Source: Sulfolobales archaeon HS-7 (GTDB lineage: Archaea; Thermoproteota; Thermoprotei_A; Sulfolobales; Sulfolobaceae). Taken from it: a stretch of 64,000 bases of DNA. A program made the position numbers and the translations under genes. Each line of letters opens with the position of its first letter. The first letter of the stretch is position 1. Under the pieces are notes generated by a model. That model worked only from the letters and a program-made list of their open reading frames with translations, was not told the origin of the DNA and made no database searches. The DNA is taken from positions 124,001 to 188,000 of the forward strand of contig AP024596.1 of NCBI GenBank assembly GCA_019704295.1, read 5' to 3'. Shown piece after piece: positions 26,130-36,132 of the stretch.

Positions 26130-27457
26130 TCATTCCACTCCACAAGGTATTTTTCATGGTTCTTGAATACCTTTTCGTCTCTTTTTTTAACCTCGTTGAC
26201 CTCGTTGCAGTTCCAAACAATAGCGAATTTCCTCCCATTCTTATAAAAGTAAAAGGGGTTTTGACCTTTTACCCTGGACACCAGTTCTTTCGTAAAGTCG
26301 TTTATAGCGAAGAATTCGTTTATGAATCCCTCTATGGGACTCTGGAAGTAACTGAAGTAATTGTGAACCTCTGCCGGACCTCCAGAACCTGTAAAAAGAT
26401 AGTAATAATTGTCACTTGTAGTAAAGTATCTCCAGACCTTTAGGAACTCCCCACCTAATTCCTTAGCTGGATACTCTCCCCTTCTTACGACCTCGTCGTA
26501 AGCCCATTGCATCTGGTTCCCGAGCCAACTCGTTTCGTTTTTTTCTATGTCAGCCCATGACGAATACTCCCTAGGAGGAACTATTTCGGAGTAACTCTCC
26601 CCTCCAAGTTCGGACGGCATCCTCATCTTTATTTTTCTCTTCATGAGTTCCCTTGGTAAATGGTAAAGGAAATCCATTATTCCGCTTTCCTGAGGATGAT
26701 GTTCGCCAAAAGTTTCGTAATCTACGAAGATCGTAGCGTTATTTCCTTCGGAGAATTCTACCCACGTGGCATATTTGTCCGCAGTAAGGGGATATTGATC
26801 CCAATTTCTACTCGAAAACCTGAACGCTATATCATCACTAAGTCTATAATTCCTTAAGAGTAAAAGCAAATCCCTGCCCTTGACCTTATATACGTAGTTT
26901 GGGTTTCTGACTATAGACTCTTTTCCCTCGATAATTATGCTTTTGAAACCAAGTTTTTCCGCCTCATTAACTATCCTGTCGTTTGTGATTAATTCCGTGT
27001 TCTCGAAGGTTATGGGATTAACATCAAATAAATCCTTAATGGTCATCCTCTGCATCTCTACTTGTTCTCTCCATTCTGAGAGGTCTTCCCAGAGAGATGT
27101 AACAGAGTGATAATAGGTCTGTCCTAAAAATTCTATTTTTTTCGTAGATGCTAATTGTTTGAAAATATCAATTAGTTCTGGGAACCATCTCTCCGCCTGC
27201 TCAAGAAATACCCCGGATACGCTGAAGAAGTACTTTACGTCGTAACCCTCATTTTCCCCATTTTCAATCGATTCCAGAATTATCCTACTAGCTGGCAAAT
27301 AGCACTTTTCCGTCACTCTCTCCATGATTTCCCTATTTAGGCGTACGTCAAAGTACTTCTCTAAGCTTACTTCTGAGTTTAATACTGGTTCCCAGAACGA
27401 GTTCTTTCTCACTCTGAACGGTTGATGTACTTCGAAGCCGATAGTCACAGATTTCAT
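26117..27457 (-). CDS. GH57 glycoside hydrolase (alpha-amylase/glucanotransferase type)
   Basis: A 446-residue GH57 enzyme acting on alpha-glucans, probably glycogen. Motifs are HQPFR at 11-15, LGQTYYHS near 105, TFENTELI near 142 (Glu of ENTE as nucleophile) and VDYETFGEHH near 240 (Asp as acid/base). I place the start at ATG 27457, not 27484, because the TATA box (ttataa near 27490) would start transcription downstream of 27484, GGTG lies before 27457, and the family N-terminus begins at SVTIGFEVHQP. It forms an operon with glgA (13-base overlap) and is divergent from the nucleotidyltransferase gene. Confidence 0.9.
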   Translation of the reverse strand: MKSVTIGFEVHQPFRVRKNSFWEPVLNSEVSLEKYFDVRLNREIMERVTEKCYLPASRIILESIENGENEGYDVKYFFSVSGVFLEQAERWFPELIDIFKQLASTKKIEFLGQTYYHSVTSLWEDLSEWREQVEMQRMTIKDLFDVNPITFENTELITNDRIVNEAEKLGFKSIIIEGKESIVRNPNYVYKVKGRDLLLLLRNYRLSDDIAFRFSSRNWDQYPLTADKYATWVEFSEGNNATIFVDYETFGEHHPQESGIMDFLYHLPRELMKRKIKMRMPSELGGESYSEIVPPREYSSWADIEKNETSWLGNQMQWAYDEVVRRGEYPAKELGGEFLKVWRYFTTSDNYYYLFTGSGGPAEVHNYFSYFQSPIEGFINEFFAINDFTKELVSRVKGQNPFYFYKNGRKFAIVWNCNEVNEVKKRDEKVFKNHEKYLVEWNECAE

Positions 27458-27500
27458 TGAAACACCATAACATATTATTGACAATTACTTTATAATAAAT

Positions 27501-28751
27501 ATGGACTTGTCCGATGTAAAGGTGATAATACCAATAGGTGGAGAGGCAACTAGAATGAAACCCCTTACGGTGGAAACGTCAAAAGCTACGGTAAGGATTC
27601 TCAACAGGCCCTTACTTGAGTTCGCTATAATTGAGCTTGCTAGACAGGGAGTTAAGGAGTTCATATTCGGAGTTAGGGGTTATGTGAACTATAGGTCCCT
27701 ATACGAGGCATTTAAAGAGGGAATAGGAATTTCCGCCAGATATAAGATAAAGCCAAGACTTCACTTCAAATATCAGCCGAGGATAGATAGTGTAGGCAAC
27801 GCTGATTCCGTAAGGATTAACATGGACTATTACGACATAGAAGAGCCTACGTTAGTTATTCAGGGCGATAACCTGTTTAAACTCAACCTAGGGAATTTCC
27901 TAGAATATCATCTCAAAAACGACGCAACGATGACGATAATGTTGAAGAGCGTGGAGGACGTCTCAGAGTTCGGCGTAGCCAGGCTTACAGATGAGAATAG
28001 AATAGTGGAATTCGTGGAGAAGCCTAGACCAGAACAGGCCCCCTCAAAGCTAGCCAATACAGGCATCTACATGTTGAATCCGGCGATAAAGGAAGTATTT
28101 AAGGAGAAGGACGTGGTGAAGATGAGGAAGGAGGGACATCTGGATTTCGGGAAGGACTTCATTCCCTATCTAATAAAGAGAGATTACAAGGTTTTCGGCT
28201 TTACTTCGGAGGATTTGTGGTTTGATGTGGGTACTCCTTCTAGGTATTTGGAGGCAATGCAAACACTCCTCAGGACTCTCCCCCCTGACGATTTTCACGG
28301 AGAACAGCTCTCCCCAGAGGTTAAGGTTTTCGTTCAGGGGCAGAGTCCAGACTCAGTAAAGAGGAGAAATTACATAAAAAGGAAGTTTAAAGAAGGGGAA
28401 ATAAAGTTAGAGAACAACGTACTCATAGGTAGACATTGTCAAATAGGACCTGGGACCTACATAGCCGACTCGGTAATTGACAACTTCAGTATAGTTAGGA
28501 GTAACTCGATAATTGTAAGGTCTTCCGTTATGGATAGGGTATTTATAGGGGAAAACGCATATGTGGAAAATTCGATCATCGGTCGGCATTGCGAGATAAG
28601 ATCCACTCGGGATGAACCGGTTAAGATAATAGACTCCGTAGTGGCTGATGACGTAATAATAGAGGAGGGAACTACGGTAATAAGATCTAAGATTTACCCT
28701 CACAAAACGGTAACTTCTCATAGCAGGATAGAGGATACAACCATAATCTAG
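27501..28751 (+). CDS. Sugar-1-phosphate nucleotidyltransferase with left-handed beta-helix domain
   Basis: A 416-residue enzyme that activates a hexose-1-phosphate with NTP. The N-terminal Rossmann domain has the signature IIPIGGEATRMKPLT (9-23), a variant of GGXGTRLXPLT in which Gly-Thr is Ala-Thr, then VIQGDNLF near 117, EFGVARL near 155 and VEKPRP near 171. Residues about 285-416 show hexapeptide repeats of a beta-helix (NVLIGRHCQIGPGTYI, VFIGENAYVENSIIGRHCEI, VVADDVIIEEGTTVI). Divergent from the GH57/glgA operon by a 43-base gap, so it probably supplies the glycogen donor; a surface-glycan role is the alternative. Confidence 0.88.
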   Translation: MDLSDVKVIIPIGGEATRMKPLTVETSKATVRILNRPLLEFAIIELARQGVKEFIFGVRGYVNYRSLYEAFKEGIGISARYKIKPRLHFKYQPRIDSVGNADSVRINMDYYDIEEPTLVIQGDNLFKLNLGNFLEYHLKNDATMTIMLKSVEDVSEFGVARLTDENRIVEFVEKPRPEQAPSKLANTGIYMLNPAIKEVFKEKDVVKMRKEGHLDFGKDFIPYLIKRDYKVFGFTSEDLWFDVGTPSRYLEAMQTLLRTLPPDDFHGEQLSPEVKVFVQGQSPDSVKRRNYIKRKFKEGEIKLENNVLIGRHCQIGPGTYIADSVIDNFSIVRSNSIIVRSSVMDRVFIGENAYVENSIIGRHCEIRSTRDEPVKIIDSVVADDVIIEEGTTVIRSKIYPHKTVTSHSRIEDTTII

Positions 28752-28813
28752 GCAATTTTTGCACAGAAAAGTGAATTTATAACTTCAGGATGTGTTTCTT
28801 TAACAGTGAAAAC

Positions 28814-29461
28814 ATGAAACTTTATCAGAAGTTTCCAGATACTCAAGTCCTAACAACGAAGGGTCCGATTGATTTTTATAAGGACGTATTTAGCAAAGGA
28901 AAATGGTTGTTCCTATTCGCTCATCCTGCCGATTTCACACCAGTTTGCACAACGGAATTTGTCGGATTTGCTCAGGTGTATGATGAATTCAAGAAATTAG
29001 GTGTGGAAATGATAGGGATGAGTGTTGATAGCATATATTCACATCTCCAGTGGTTACAGGACATTGAGAATAGATATGGAGTAACGATCCCATTTCCCTT
29101 GATAGCCGATCCCGATAAGAAGTTGGCCAGAATGCTTGACATAATTGACGAAGCGTCCGGAGTGACTATCAGGGCAGTTTTCCTAGTGAATCCAGAAGGT
29201 GTGATAAGGTTTATGGCATATTATCCCATAGAATACGGTAGGAAAATAGAGGAAATGCTAAGGATTACGAAAGCTGCTATAGTAAACTATAAGGCAAAGG
29301 TATCTTTGCCCGCTGACTGGGAACCCGGAAAGGAAGTAATTCTGCCCACAGCAACAACCATAGACGAAGCTAGGATGAGAGCAAAGCTACCTAATGCGAA
29401 GGCCTGGTATATAGTAATGAAAAAGTATGAGGAGTTGCCTCCAGAACAGAGAATTCAGTAA
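28814..29461 (+). CDS. Peroxiredoxin, Prx6-like one-Cys type
   Basis: A 215-residue thiol peroxidase that reduces hydrogen peroxide and organic peroxides. The active-site motif is PADFTPVCTTEF with peroxidatic Cys45. No other cysteine is present in this frame, and the C-terminal resolving cysteines seen in some archaeal Prx6 proteins are absent, so another thiol must resolve it. I choose ATG 28814: a TATA-like tttataa at about 28775 lies too close to ATG 28790, and archaeal homologues begin MxLYQKFPD. The 3' end overlaps the convergent regulator gene by seven bases. Confidence 0.92.
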   Translation: MKLYQKFPDTQVLTTKGPIDFYKDVFSKGKWLFLFAHPADFTPVCTTEFVGFAQVYDEFKKLGVEMIGMSVDSIYSHLQWLQDIENRYGVTIPFPLIADPDKKLARMLDIIDEASGVTIRAVFLVNPEGVIRFMAYYPIEYGRKIEEMLRITKAAIVNYKAKVSLPADWEPGKEVILPTATTIDEARMRAKLPNAKAWYIVMKKYEELPPEQRIQ

Positions 29462-30222
29462 AAGGAATAAGATACAACTAACATCGACCACAAGTTTTTA
29501 TCTATAAATCCACACGCATCAAGGAGATTTTTAGCCTTTTTTATAGATGTAGCACTCCCTACTAGGAAACCTCCATCTCCGCTTTCTACGTGAAACACCT
29601 CAAAGTTGTTAAGAAGTTTGTATATGTCCCCAATTTTTCTACTAAATAGGCTGAATACTGCTATATCTGCCCTTTCTAGGTCAATGATTGGGTAAATTCT
29701 CACCATCGCTTCCTTTATCATAAACTCTATTCTCTTTTTCACTATAGATGGGTTCACTCCTATTTTCTCGGCGATTTTATACACAGGTATTGTTGGCTCT
29801 TTTCTTAGAAATGATATTATTTCATAATCTGTTTTATCAATCTCGAGAATTTTCCGCTCAGGAATATATTTCAGTATAGGTTCACCTAGTTCCTCTGAAA
29901 TAATTTGGGATTTTTCCTCTAGTTCGTTTTGTGACTTTGCCGCTATTTGATAGACGTTGAATTCCTCCATGCATTCGAATCTTGAAACCAGCTCTCCATT
30001 GTAGTTTTTCCTATTTCTGAAGATGAGAATACCGTGATACAATCCGAGGGCATTAGGATCTACGTAACAACTGTACCCCTTTATGATCCCCTCCTTTTCC
30101 ATCTTATCTATTCTGTATCCTATTACTTGAGGTAATAGCCTTAATAGAGATGCAAGGGATGTAGTTTTTCTTCTCCCGTTTCTAAGTAAGTCGACAAGAA
30201 TTTCCCTGTCTATTTGATCCAT
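29455..30222 (-). CDS. Lrp/AsnC-type regulator with two HTH domains
   Basis: A 255-residue regulator. The first HTH is in DQIDREILVDLLRNGRRKTTSLASLLRL... (1-50), with KGYSCYVDPNALGL as the following strand. A second Lrp-type HTH begins near 127 with IDKTDYEIISFLRKEPTIPVYKIAEKIGV. The C-terminal part (IIDLERADIAVFSLF onward) may be a ligand-binding RAM-like domain. It shares its architecture with the regulator at 20311-21087. It is divergent from the amino-acid permease gene, whose start is preceded by a perfect inverted repeat, so it is the natural candidate regulator of that permease. Confidence 0.8.
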   Translation of the reverse strand: MDQIDREILVDLLRNGRRKTTSLASLLRLLPQVIGYRIDKMEKEGIIKGYSCYVDPNALGLYHGILIFRNRKNYNGELVSRFECMEEFNVYQIAAKSQNELEEKSQIISEELGEPILKYIPERKILEIDKTDYEIISFLRKEPTIPVYKIAEKIGVNPSIVKKRIEFMIKEAMVRIYPIIDLERADIAVFSLFSRKIGDIYKLLNNFEVFHVESGDGGFLVGSATSIKKAKNLLDACGFIDKNLWSMLVVSYSFY

Positions 30223-30443
30223 AGCTAAATTACGGGTTTTCGTAAATAAATATTGTCCAATAATATCTAACGCTTTCCATAATTTCCTTAAATTAGTTAC
30301 AAACGTTCACTGTATAATCCTTACTAATATTGAAATCCCTTAATCGCTTCAGTAAAACAGTGTTATGAACCTTAAAAGCTTGAATCGCAAATTTCCCAGT
30401 GATTGTATTGAATAGTAAAGCTTATTAATCATAAAATTTCATT

Positions 30444-30458
30444 TTAGGGTGACCCTAA
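30444..30458 (+). promoter_or_regulatory. Inverted repeat masking the ribosome-binding site of the permease
   Basis: TTAGGG-TGA-CCCTAA lies directly before the ATG at 30459. The sequence GGTGA, a good archaeal Shine-Dalgarno match, is inside it. In RNA it could form a small hairpin that hides the ribosome-binding site; in DNA it could be an operator for the divergent Lrp-type regulator. Confidence 0.55.
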
Positions 30459-32036
30459 ATGGCGGAAAAATCTCAAGAGGTTATTCCCAGATTAAGGAAA
30501 GGTGCTGTTAACACCTTGGAGGCGATAGCGCAGGAGATAGCAGCAATGGCTCCTGCATGTGATACAGTAGCCTTCATCACGTCCGCAGCAACAGCTGCAT
30601 TTGTCTTAACACCGCTAGCATTTCTGATCGCCATGGCCACTATGTATTTGGAGGTAAACACGTTATACCACTTATCGAAAAGACACGCGAGTGCAGGCGG
30701 TTATTACGGATATATAGCGACGGCATTTGGAGCCCGACCAGCTGCTGTATCGGGATTGCTTTACGTTCTTTACCAGGTTGCAAGTACGGCGGCTATACCG
30801 GTCTACGTCGCGGGTGTTGTCCTACCGGGCGTTTTAAACTACTTTTGGGGAATTCAGCTACCAGGGTGGATATGGATTCCGTTTATAGTGGGCTTCATAA
30901 TGATTCCGATAGTTTTGGCTATGGTTGGAATAAGGCCTCAGATGAAGTACGTAAGATACGCTGCTCTCACAGAGGTAGCTTTCCTAATGATCACCAGCGT
31001 GATAATCATATTGAAGGCACCTGACAATACGTTAGCAGTGTTTAATCCTTTTGATCCAAGATGGAATTTACTTTATGGAAAACAGTTTGGACTAGAAGGC
31101 GGTCCTTTGGCAGGTTTGGGATTGGGCATGATATTCGGGATTACCAGCTTCATAGGGTATGGAGGATCCGCTCCTTTAGGAGAGGAGGCAAAGAGTTCAA
31201 AGCAAATAACTAAAGCGCTAGTACTTGGAGTGTTAATTGTAGGCGCTGTTCTTACTAGCGTGTCTTACTCGCTCATTGTTGGTTGGGGGATAAACAACAT
31301 TGTGGCGTTCGCAAACAATCCTATTCCGGGGATAATAGTTTACGCTGAGTATTTGGGTGTAGCTGGAGGACTGATGTTAGCCCTCTTTGCATTTAACTCA
31401 GCTTTTTCCGACTCCGTAGCTATGCAATCAAATGCCGGTAGAGTATACTTTGCTATGGCAAGAGACGGTTTACTTCCCAAATTCTTCGCAGAAGTACATA
31501 AGAAGTGGATAACCCCACATAAGTCGCTTCTGTTTATCGGTATACTTTCGTCGATTTTGGCTGTCATAACTGGCTTTGGTATTGGATATATGTCAGGAGT
31601 AACTCCTTACCAGATGCTTACCCTACCAGCAACCTCTACTGACGTATTTAACGCCCTGAGTAATGGCTTTGACTTTCTAACCACAATAGCGCTGGTAGGC
31701 CTAGTAGTAACCCATATTCTGTTAAACACCTCAGTTATGACGATGTTCGCGAGATTAAAGGAAAAGCACTACGGATTCAAGAAAATCCTACATCCCCTAC
31801 AGCACTACGGCTTGCCAATAATTGCCACAATAGTTTTCGGATTTGTCGTTTACGAATCGCTTGCCTCTTTCGTATTTCCGTATAATATAGCTACTTACGC
31901 GTCGTTTGGTTACCTAGCTTTTGCCACAATATACGTTCTCATCAAAGCCAAAATGAATCCAAAATTCCTGCAAATAGCAGGCAAAAGGGTTAATCTCGTA
32001 GATGAAGAACGTGCAGAGGAAAAACACCTCTCCTAA
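30459..32036 (+). CDS. APC-superfamily amino-acid permease
   Basis: A 525-residue membrane transporter with about 12-13 helices. The first helix region reads LEAIAQEIAAMAPACDTVAFITSAATAAF, and ASAGGYYGYIATAFGARPAAVSGLLY near 75-100 is the helix 3 signature of the amino acid-polyamine-organocation family. GYGGSAPLGEEAKSSKQITKALVLG near 247-271 is the conserved helix 6-7 block. It imports an amino acid or amine across the cytoplasmic membrane. Divergent from the Lrp-type regulator, with an inverted repeat at its start codon that may serve in control. Confidence 0.88.
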   Translation: MAEKSQEVIPRLRKGAVNTLEAIAQEIAAMAPACDTVAFITSAATAAFVLTPLAFLIAMATMYLEVNTLYHLSKRHASAGGYYGYIATAFGARPAAVSGLLYVLYQVASTAAIPVYVAGVVLPGVLNYFWGIQLPGWIWIPFIVGFIMIPIVLAMVGIRPQMKYVRYAALTEVAFLMITSVIIILKAPDNTLAVFNPFDPRWNLLYGKQFGLEGGPLAGLGLGMIFGITSFIGYGGSAPLGEEAKSSKQITKALVLGVLIVGAVLTSVSYSLIVGWGINNIVAFANNPIPGIIVYAEYLGVAGGLMLALFAFNSAFSDSVAMQSNAGRVYFAMARDGLLPKFFAEVHKKWITPHKSLLFIGILSSILAVITGFGIGYMSGVTPYQMLTLPATSTDVFNALSNGFDFLTTIALVGLVVTHILLNTSVMTMFARLKEKHYGFKKILHPLQHYGLPIIATIVFGFVVYESLASFVFPYNIATYASFGYLAFATIYVLIKAKMNPKFLQIAGKRVNLVDEERAEEKHLS

Positions 32037-32284
32037 AAGTACTTAACTCAAGTGGGAGACTGTAATAAGGGAATCCTTAGGAATTCTGGAATGAGTTCTT
32101 TTTGTACACTTAGTAACCCTATTCGTGAATTAGCAGGAATGCTAAAAAATACACCCTTATGTTTTAGAGGATTTTTACGACCCTATTGTAATCTTTAAAT
32201 CATCTATTCTGGAAGGGGAATGTCACAATAGAAGGTTAAAGTTAATATTAAATGAACCTGCTCATTATGCAAATACGGCGCTCC

Positions 32285-33217
32285 TCAAAACTTCGAATAG
32301 TATTCAATAAACTTCTTTACATCGTCTAAGGATGCATACGTTTCTGCATCACCCTCAGTCATTAGCTTAATCCCTACAAAGGCCGCCGCGATTCTTAGGG
32401 ATTCTCCAAGTTCCCTTCCCGACAACCAGGATGCGATGAAGGCACCCGAAAACGCGTCTCCTGCACCTATGTCGTGAACTACTGGGACTTTGAAAGCCTG
32501 AGTTGAAGCCTTCTCTCCCTCATGCCACGCGGCGGCACCCTTCTCTCCTAGCTTGTAAACTAAAAGAGATACACCGTAGTCTTTTACGACACCTATCACC
32601 TTTTCAAAATCAGTTTCCCCAAAAATCAATGACGCGTCTCCTGGATCTGTTATCAGAACATCTACTAGCGGAAGAACGCTCAATATTGCCTTTCTTGCTT
32701 GCTCACCACTCCATAGCTTTAATCTAATGTTGGTGTCGAAGCTTGTCATCTTCGCCTTTTCAAACGCAGTTTTCAGGGCCTCTGACGCTGACTTGCTTAT
32801 TGCTAACGTTATTCCCGTAGAGTGCACTAAGTCCGCGCCCTTTATTTCGTCTGGTACGTCCTCTGGTGATATCATACTCCCTGCGCTTCCCGTTCTATAG
32901 TAGTAAACTTCGTTCCTGTTTGGTAGGGGAAAGTTCTTCTGAACGAAGAACACTGCCGTCCATGCCCCTTTTGTAGACTTTACGTAGTTTACGTTTACTC
33001 CCTTACCCATGAGATACTCAATTATGTATTTTCCGAATTCATCGTCACCAACCCTAGCTATCAGATGACACTCCACCCCTAACCTAGAAGCGCTTATGCA
33101 GAAGTTGGCCTCCGCACCTCCCATGTACTTTTTGAAAGAGAGTACATGCCTTAGCGGACCGGAATTCTCCGGTAATAATTGTACCATAGGTTCTCCAATA
33201 GCGAAAATTTTAGCCAT
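32285..33217 (-). CDS. kdgK: 2-keto-3-deoxygluconate kinase (PfkB family)
   Basis: A 310-residue PfkB carbohydrate kinase that phosphorylates KDG (and KDGal) to KDPG in the semi-phosphorylative Entner-Doudoroff branch. The N-terminus FAIGEPMVQLLPE and GGAEANFCISASRLG near 33-47 match Sulfolobus KDG kinase, and the catalytic motif VHDIGAGDAFSGAF is near 246-259 with Asp of GAGD as base. Length agrees with the characterised enzyme. It is alone here, apart from the other Entner-Doudoroff genes, and divergent from the hydroxyacid dehydrogenase gene by about 80 bases. Confidence 0.9.
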   Translation of the reverse strand: MAKIFAIGEPMVQLLPENSGPLRHVLSFKKYMGGAEANFCISASRLGVECHLIARVGDDEFGKYIIEYLMGKGVNVNYVKSTKGAWTAVFFVQKNFPLPNRNEVYYYRTGSAGSMISPEDVPDEIKGADLVHSTGITLAISKSASEALKTAFEKAKMTSFDTNIRLKLWSGEQARKAILSVLPLVDVLITDPGDASLIFGETDFEKVIGVVKDYGVSLLVYKLGEKGAAAWHEGEKASTQAFKVPVVHDIGAGDAFSGAFIASWLSGRELGESLRIAAAFVGIKLMTEGDAETYASLDDVKKFIEYYSKF

Positions 33218-33297
33218 GCGTAATTAAAATATATGAGAATTAAAATAGGCGACGGATTCCTGGAAACTATTTATGGTACAACGTTTTCTATTAAGTG

Positions 33298-34200
33298 ATG
33301 AGGATATTTTCCACCCGTAAACTTAACGAAAAGGCAAGGGAGTATTTGAGGGAATGGAAAGTGTACGAGGTTGACCCCCCTGAAGACGCCGATGCGATAT
33401 TGTGTTGGCCTTCAGAGTTCTCAAAGTACTCCTTTAAGAGCCTAAAAGTCGTTCAAACTTTCTCTGCAGGTGTAGACGACTTCCCCTTTCATCTCCTAAA
33501 GAAAGGGGTCAGGTTGTTTTCAAATGCAGGCGCTTACTCAGTTTCCGTAGCGGAACACGCCTGGGGGCTTATCCTCTCCTTAGCGAAGGGGATAGGTAAA
33601 AGGGAGAGAGAGAAGAGTTACGTTCTCAATGGGAAGAACCTCCTTATTCTAGGAGCAGGGGGGATAGGAACGGAGATCGCTAGAATGGGAAAATACGGAT
33701 TTAACATGAGGGTTATAGGAGTCTCAAGGAGTTTTAAAAATCCCGAATTTTTTGATGTAAGGTTTGGAATATTACAGTTGGATGAAGTTATTTCCGAAGG
33801 GGATGTAATAGCTATTTCTTTACCTCTTAATGAACAGACGAGAGGACTTATCAACTACCATAGAATGCAAAGAATGAAGGAGCAATCCATTTTAGTTAAC
33901 GTAGGAAGGGCAGAAGTAGTAGTATATGAAGATGTGGTCAGGATATTGAGGGAAAGAAGGGGATTCAGATTCGGGACTGACGTCTTCTGGAGGATCAACG
34001 GAAGGGAAAACTATGATTTAGATCTCTGGAATTTCAGTAACTTCACGGGAACACTTCACACGGCCGGCGGTTTAGCTAACGAAGAAGTTTTACAGAATGC
34101 AATAGAGAAAGCAGTTCTCAACCTAAGAAGAGTCCTTCTCGAGGGAAGAGGAGAGAACGAGGTGAAAATTGAGGATTACATTAATCAGGGTGAGCCGTAA
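33298..34200 (+). CDS. D-2-hydroxyacid dehydrogenase (NAD-dependent)
   Basis: A 300-residue oxidoreductase of the D-isomer-specific 2-hydroxyacid family. The nucleotide-binding loop [11 protein letters not shown] lies near 118-128, VNVGRAEVV near 199-207 holds the catalytic Arg, and LHTAGG near 256-261 holds the catalytic His. The short N-terminal catalytic part ([10 protein letters not shown]) fits glyoxylate/hydroxypyruvate reductase-like members. ATG 33298 is preferred to GTG 33295 because a TATA box (actatttatgg) lies about 27 bases upstream, giving a leaderless start. The stop shares one base with the next gene's ATG. Confidence 0.85.
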   Translation: MRIFSTRKLNEKAREYLREWKVYEVDPPEDADAILCWPSEFSKYSFKSLKVVQTFSAGVDDFPFHLLKKGVRLFSNAGAYSVSVAEHAWGLILSLAKGIGKREREKSYVLNGKNLLILGAGGIGTEIARMGKYGFNMRVIGVSRSFKNPEFFDVRFGILQLDEVISEGDVIAISLPLNEQTRGLINYHRMQRMKEQSILVNVGRAEVVVYEDVVRILRERRGFRFGTDVFWRINGRENYDLDLWNFSNFTGTLHTAGGLANEEVLQNAIEKAVLNLRRVLLEGRGENEVKIEDYINQGEP

Positions 34201-35138
34201 TGAGGAGATTTATAATCGACTGCGATACTGCAGAGGACGACATAATGAGCTTTTTCATGTTGGTAAGCAGGGGATTTAGTGTAGAGGGAATAACAGTAGT
34301 TGAAGGGAACATAAATTTTGACCAAGAGGTTAAAAACGCGCTATGGATGTCGGAGCTTGCGGAGAAATACACGGGGAGAAAATATCCCGTATTTCCAGGA
34401 ATGAGGAGGCCCATAGTCAAGGATTATAGAACGGTTGAGAACGTTCATGGTAACACAGGAGTAGGCGAATACGCGTTAACTCCAACACGTGAAAAGCCAC
34501 AATCTAAACACGCAATAGACGCGATCATAGAGCTCAGCGAAATTTACCCTGGCGAACTGGAGTTTCTAGCTATTTCTCCTCTTACTAATTTAGCCTTAGC
34601 ATGGTTGAAGTATCCGAGGATAGCGGGGGAAATAAAGAAAGTGTACGTCATGGGAGGAACGATCCACGGGAGAGGGAATATAACCCCCTCTTCCGAGTAC
34701 AACATATGGGTTGATCCCGAGGCAGCTAAAATCGTGTTTAATGCGGGATTTGACATCACTATGGTATCATGGGACTTGATTACCGATTACGTTATTGAGG
34801 AGACCGAATGGGAGAAAATTAAGTCAATGAAAACTGAGATGGCCCAGCTTTACGTAAAGATTTACTCTCATTATAGAAATTACGCTATGAGTAGGCAAAG
34901 GATGAAGGGAAATCCTCATCCAGATGTAATAACTACGTCTGTCGCCATAAATCCTGATGTAGCTAAAGAGGTAAGGGAAGAATACGTAATAGTAGATACC
35001 TCCGATGGTCCCTCTAGAGGGGCAACGTTCATAGATTACCTCGGTATTACTGGAAACAAACCTAATGCTAAAGTGGTTTACTCTATTAATAGGGAGAAAT
35101 TCCTGGAGGAAATCTTCTTCACCTTAGGCTGGAAATAG
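34200..35138 (+). CDS. Inosine-uridine type nucleoside hydrolase
   Basis: A 312-residue hydrolase that cleaves the N-glycosidic bond of ribonucleosides. The calcium site at the N-terminus reads DCDTAEDD (7-14), a variant of [19 protein letters not shown] near 82-92, [13 protein letters not shown] near 122-134, [13 protein letters not shown] near 148-160 and [14 protein letters not shown] near 165-178 are family landmarks. Translation is coupled to the dehydrogenase gene (TAATG overlap), so the pair may process a sugar released from nucleosides. Its 3' end overlaps the convergent threonine-synthase-like gene by 15 bases. Confidence 0.88.
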   Translation: MRRFIIDCDTAEDDIMSFFMLVSRGFSVEGITVVEGNINFDQEVKNALWMSELAEKYTGRKYPVFPGMRRPIVKDYRTVENVHGNTGVGEYALTPTREKPQSKHAIDAIIELSEIYPGELEFLAISPLTNLALAWLKYPRIAGEIKKVYVMGGTIHGRGNITPSSEYNIWVDPEAAKIVFNAGFDITMVSWDLITDYVIEETEWEKIKSMKTEMAQLYVKIYSHYRNYAMSRQRMKGNPHPDVITTSVAINPDVAKEVREEYVIVDTSDGPSRGATFIDYLGITGNKPNAKVVYSINREKFLEEIFFTLGWK

Positions 35139-36131
35139 GTTCTTTAATCCGTTGCCCGATATATGAATTACCGATTTTTCCTCAGGGATGACCTTTTTAT
35201 AACCAGCGTAACTCACAGCAGAACTGTACTCAGCTAGGATTCCCATTTTAGCGAGTTCCTCCCAAGCTCTCTTAATCTCGTCCTCATCCACAATTACGCA
35301 ATCGCCGTAATTCCTCAGCACTTGCACCATCTCTTCAAGGAGTACGGGGGAAGTTGAAACCAACGCATCAGCTATAGACGTGACCTGAGTCGGAGGAGTG
35401 TAGTTTATGCCCTTTAGTTTTGAACACACAGGACTTACCTGCTTTGTTTGAACGCCGATGAGCTTCGGTACCTCTGAGACGATTCCTGAATTCAGCAGGT
35501 GCATAAATCCTTCGTAAACGCCCAGTAGTAGAGTTCCAGCTGAGATTGGAATGAACACGTTTTTGACGTCTCGCAAAGAAGCTATTTCATATGAGAGGGT
35601 TCTTATCCCGTCTCTGAATTCGGGGTTAAGTACATGAGAGGCGTAGAAAGCACCGTCTTTCATCGCAGCGTCTGCAACGTCGTTCCTAGTCCCTTTAACC
35701 TTTATCACTTTTGCTCCATATGCCTCAATTTGCTCGACCTTGATCCCAGCAGATCTCTCCGGTACGTAGATCTTTACCCTCATGCCGGCAGCTGCTCCAT
35801 ATGCTGCAATTGATGCTCCGGCATTCCCTGAGGAATCTTCTGATATTTCGTTTATGCCCTTTTCTGCTAGAAAGGAGATTAGAGTAACCGCGCCCCTATC
35901 TTTATAGGAACCTGTGGGGTTTAACGAATCGAGCTTGAAATAAAGGTTTCCATGCGATACTACAGGGGTATTAAGTTCACCTAGGGTAACCCAGCGTTTA
36001 ATATATGGGAAATTCTTCCTAACCTGTTTGTCATAGGGGAAATCTACTACCTTCTTAAAGGGTCCACCGCATCTTTTACAGAGGAGTTCTAGCCCTTTAC
36101 GAGGTGTTCCACACCTCATGCAAACGTCCAT
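35124..36131 (-). CDS. Threonine synthase-like PLP enzyme
   Basis: A 335-residue fold-type II PLP enzyme. An N-terminal zinc ribbon (Cys4, Cys7, Cys18, Cys21) is followed by the PLP site [12 protein letters not shown] with Lys77, the phosphate-binding SSGNAGAS near 110-117 and [11 protein letters not shown] near 193-203. This is the layout of archaeal threonine synthase, though shorter than most, so a paralogue with a different substrate is possible. It starts two bases after the stop of the 132-residue membrane protein gene and seems to be the last gene of the soxL transcript. Confidence 0.8.
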   Translation of the reverse strand: MDVCMRCGTPRKGLELLCKRCGGPFKKVVDFPYDKQVRKNFPYIKRWVTLGELNTPVVSHGNLYFKLDSLNPTGSYKDRGAVTLISFLAEKGINEISEDSSGNAGASIAAYGAAAGMRVKIYVPERSAGIKVEQIEAYGAKVIKVKGTRNDVADAAMKDGAFYASHVLNPEFRDGIRTLSYEIASLRDVKNVFIPISAGTLLLGVYEGFMHLLNSGIVSEVPKLIGVQTKQVSPVCSKLKGINYTPPTQVTSIADALVSTSPVLLEEMVQVLRNYGDCVIVDEDEIKRAWEELAKMGILAEYSSAVSYAGYKKVIPEEKSVIHISGNGLKNLFPA

Positions 36132-36132
36132 T

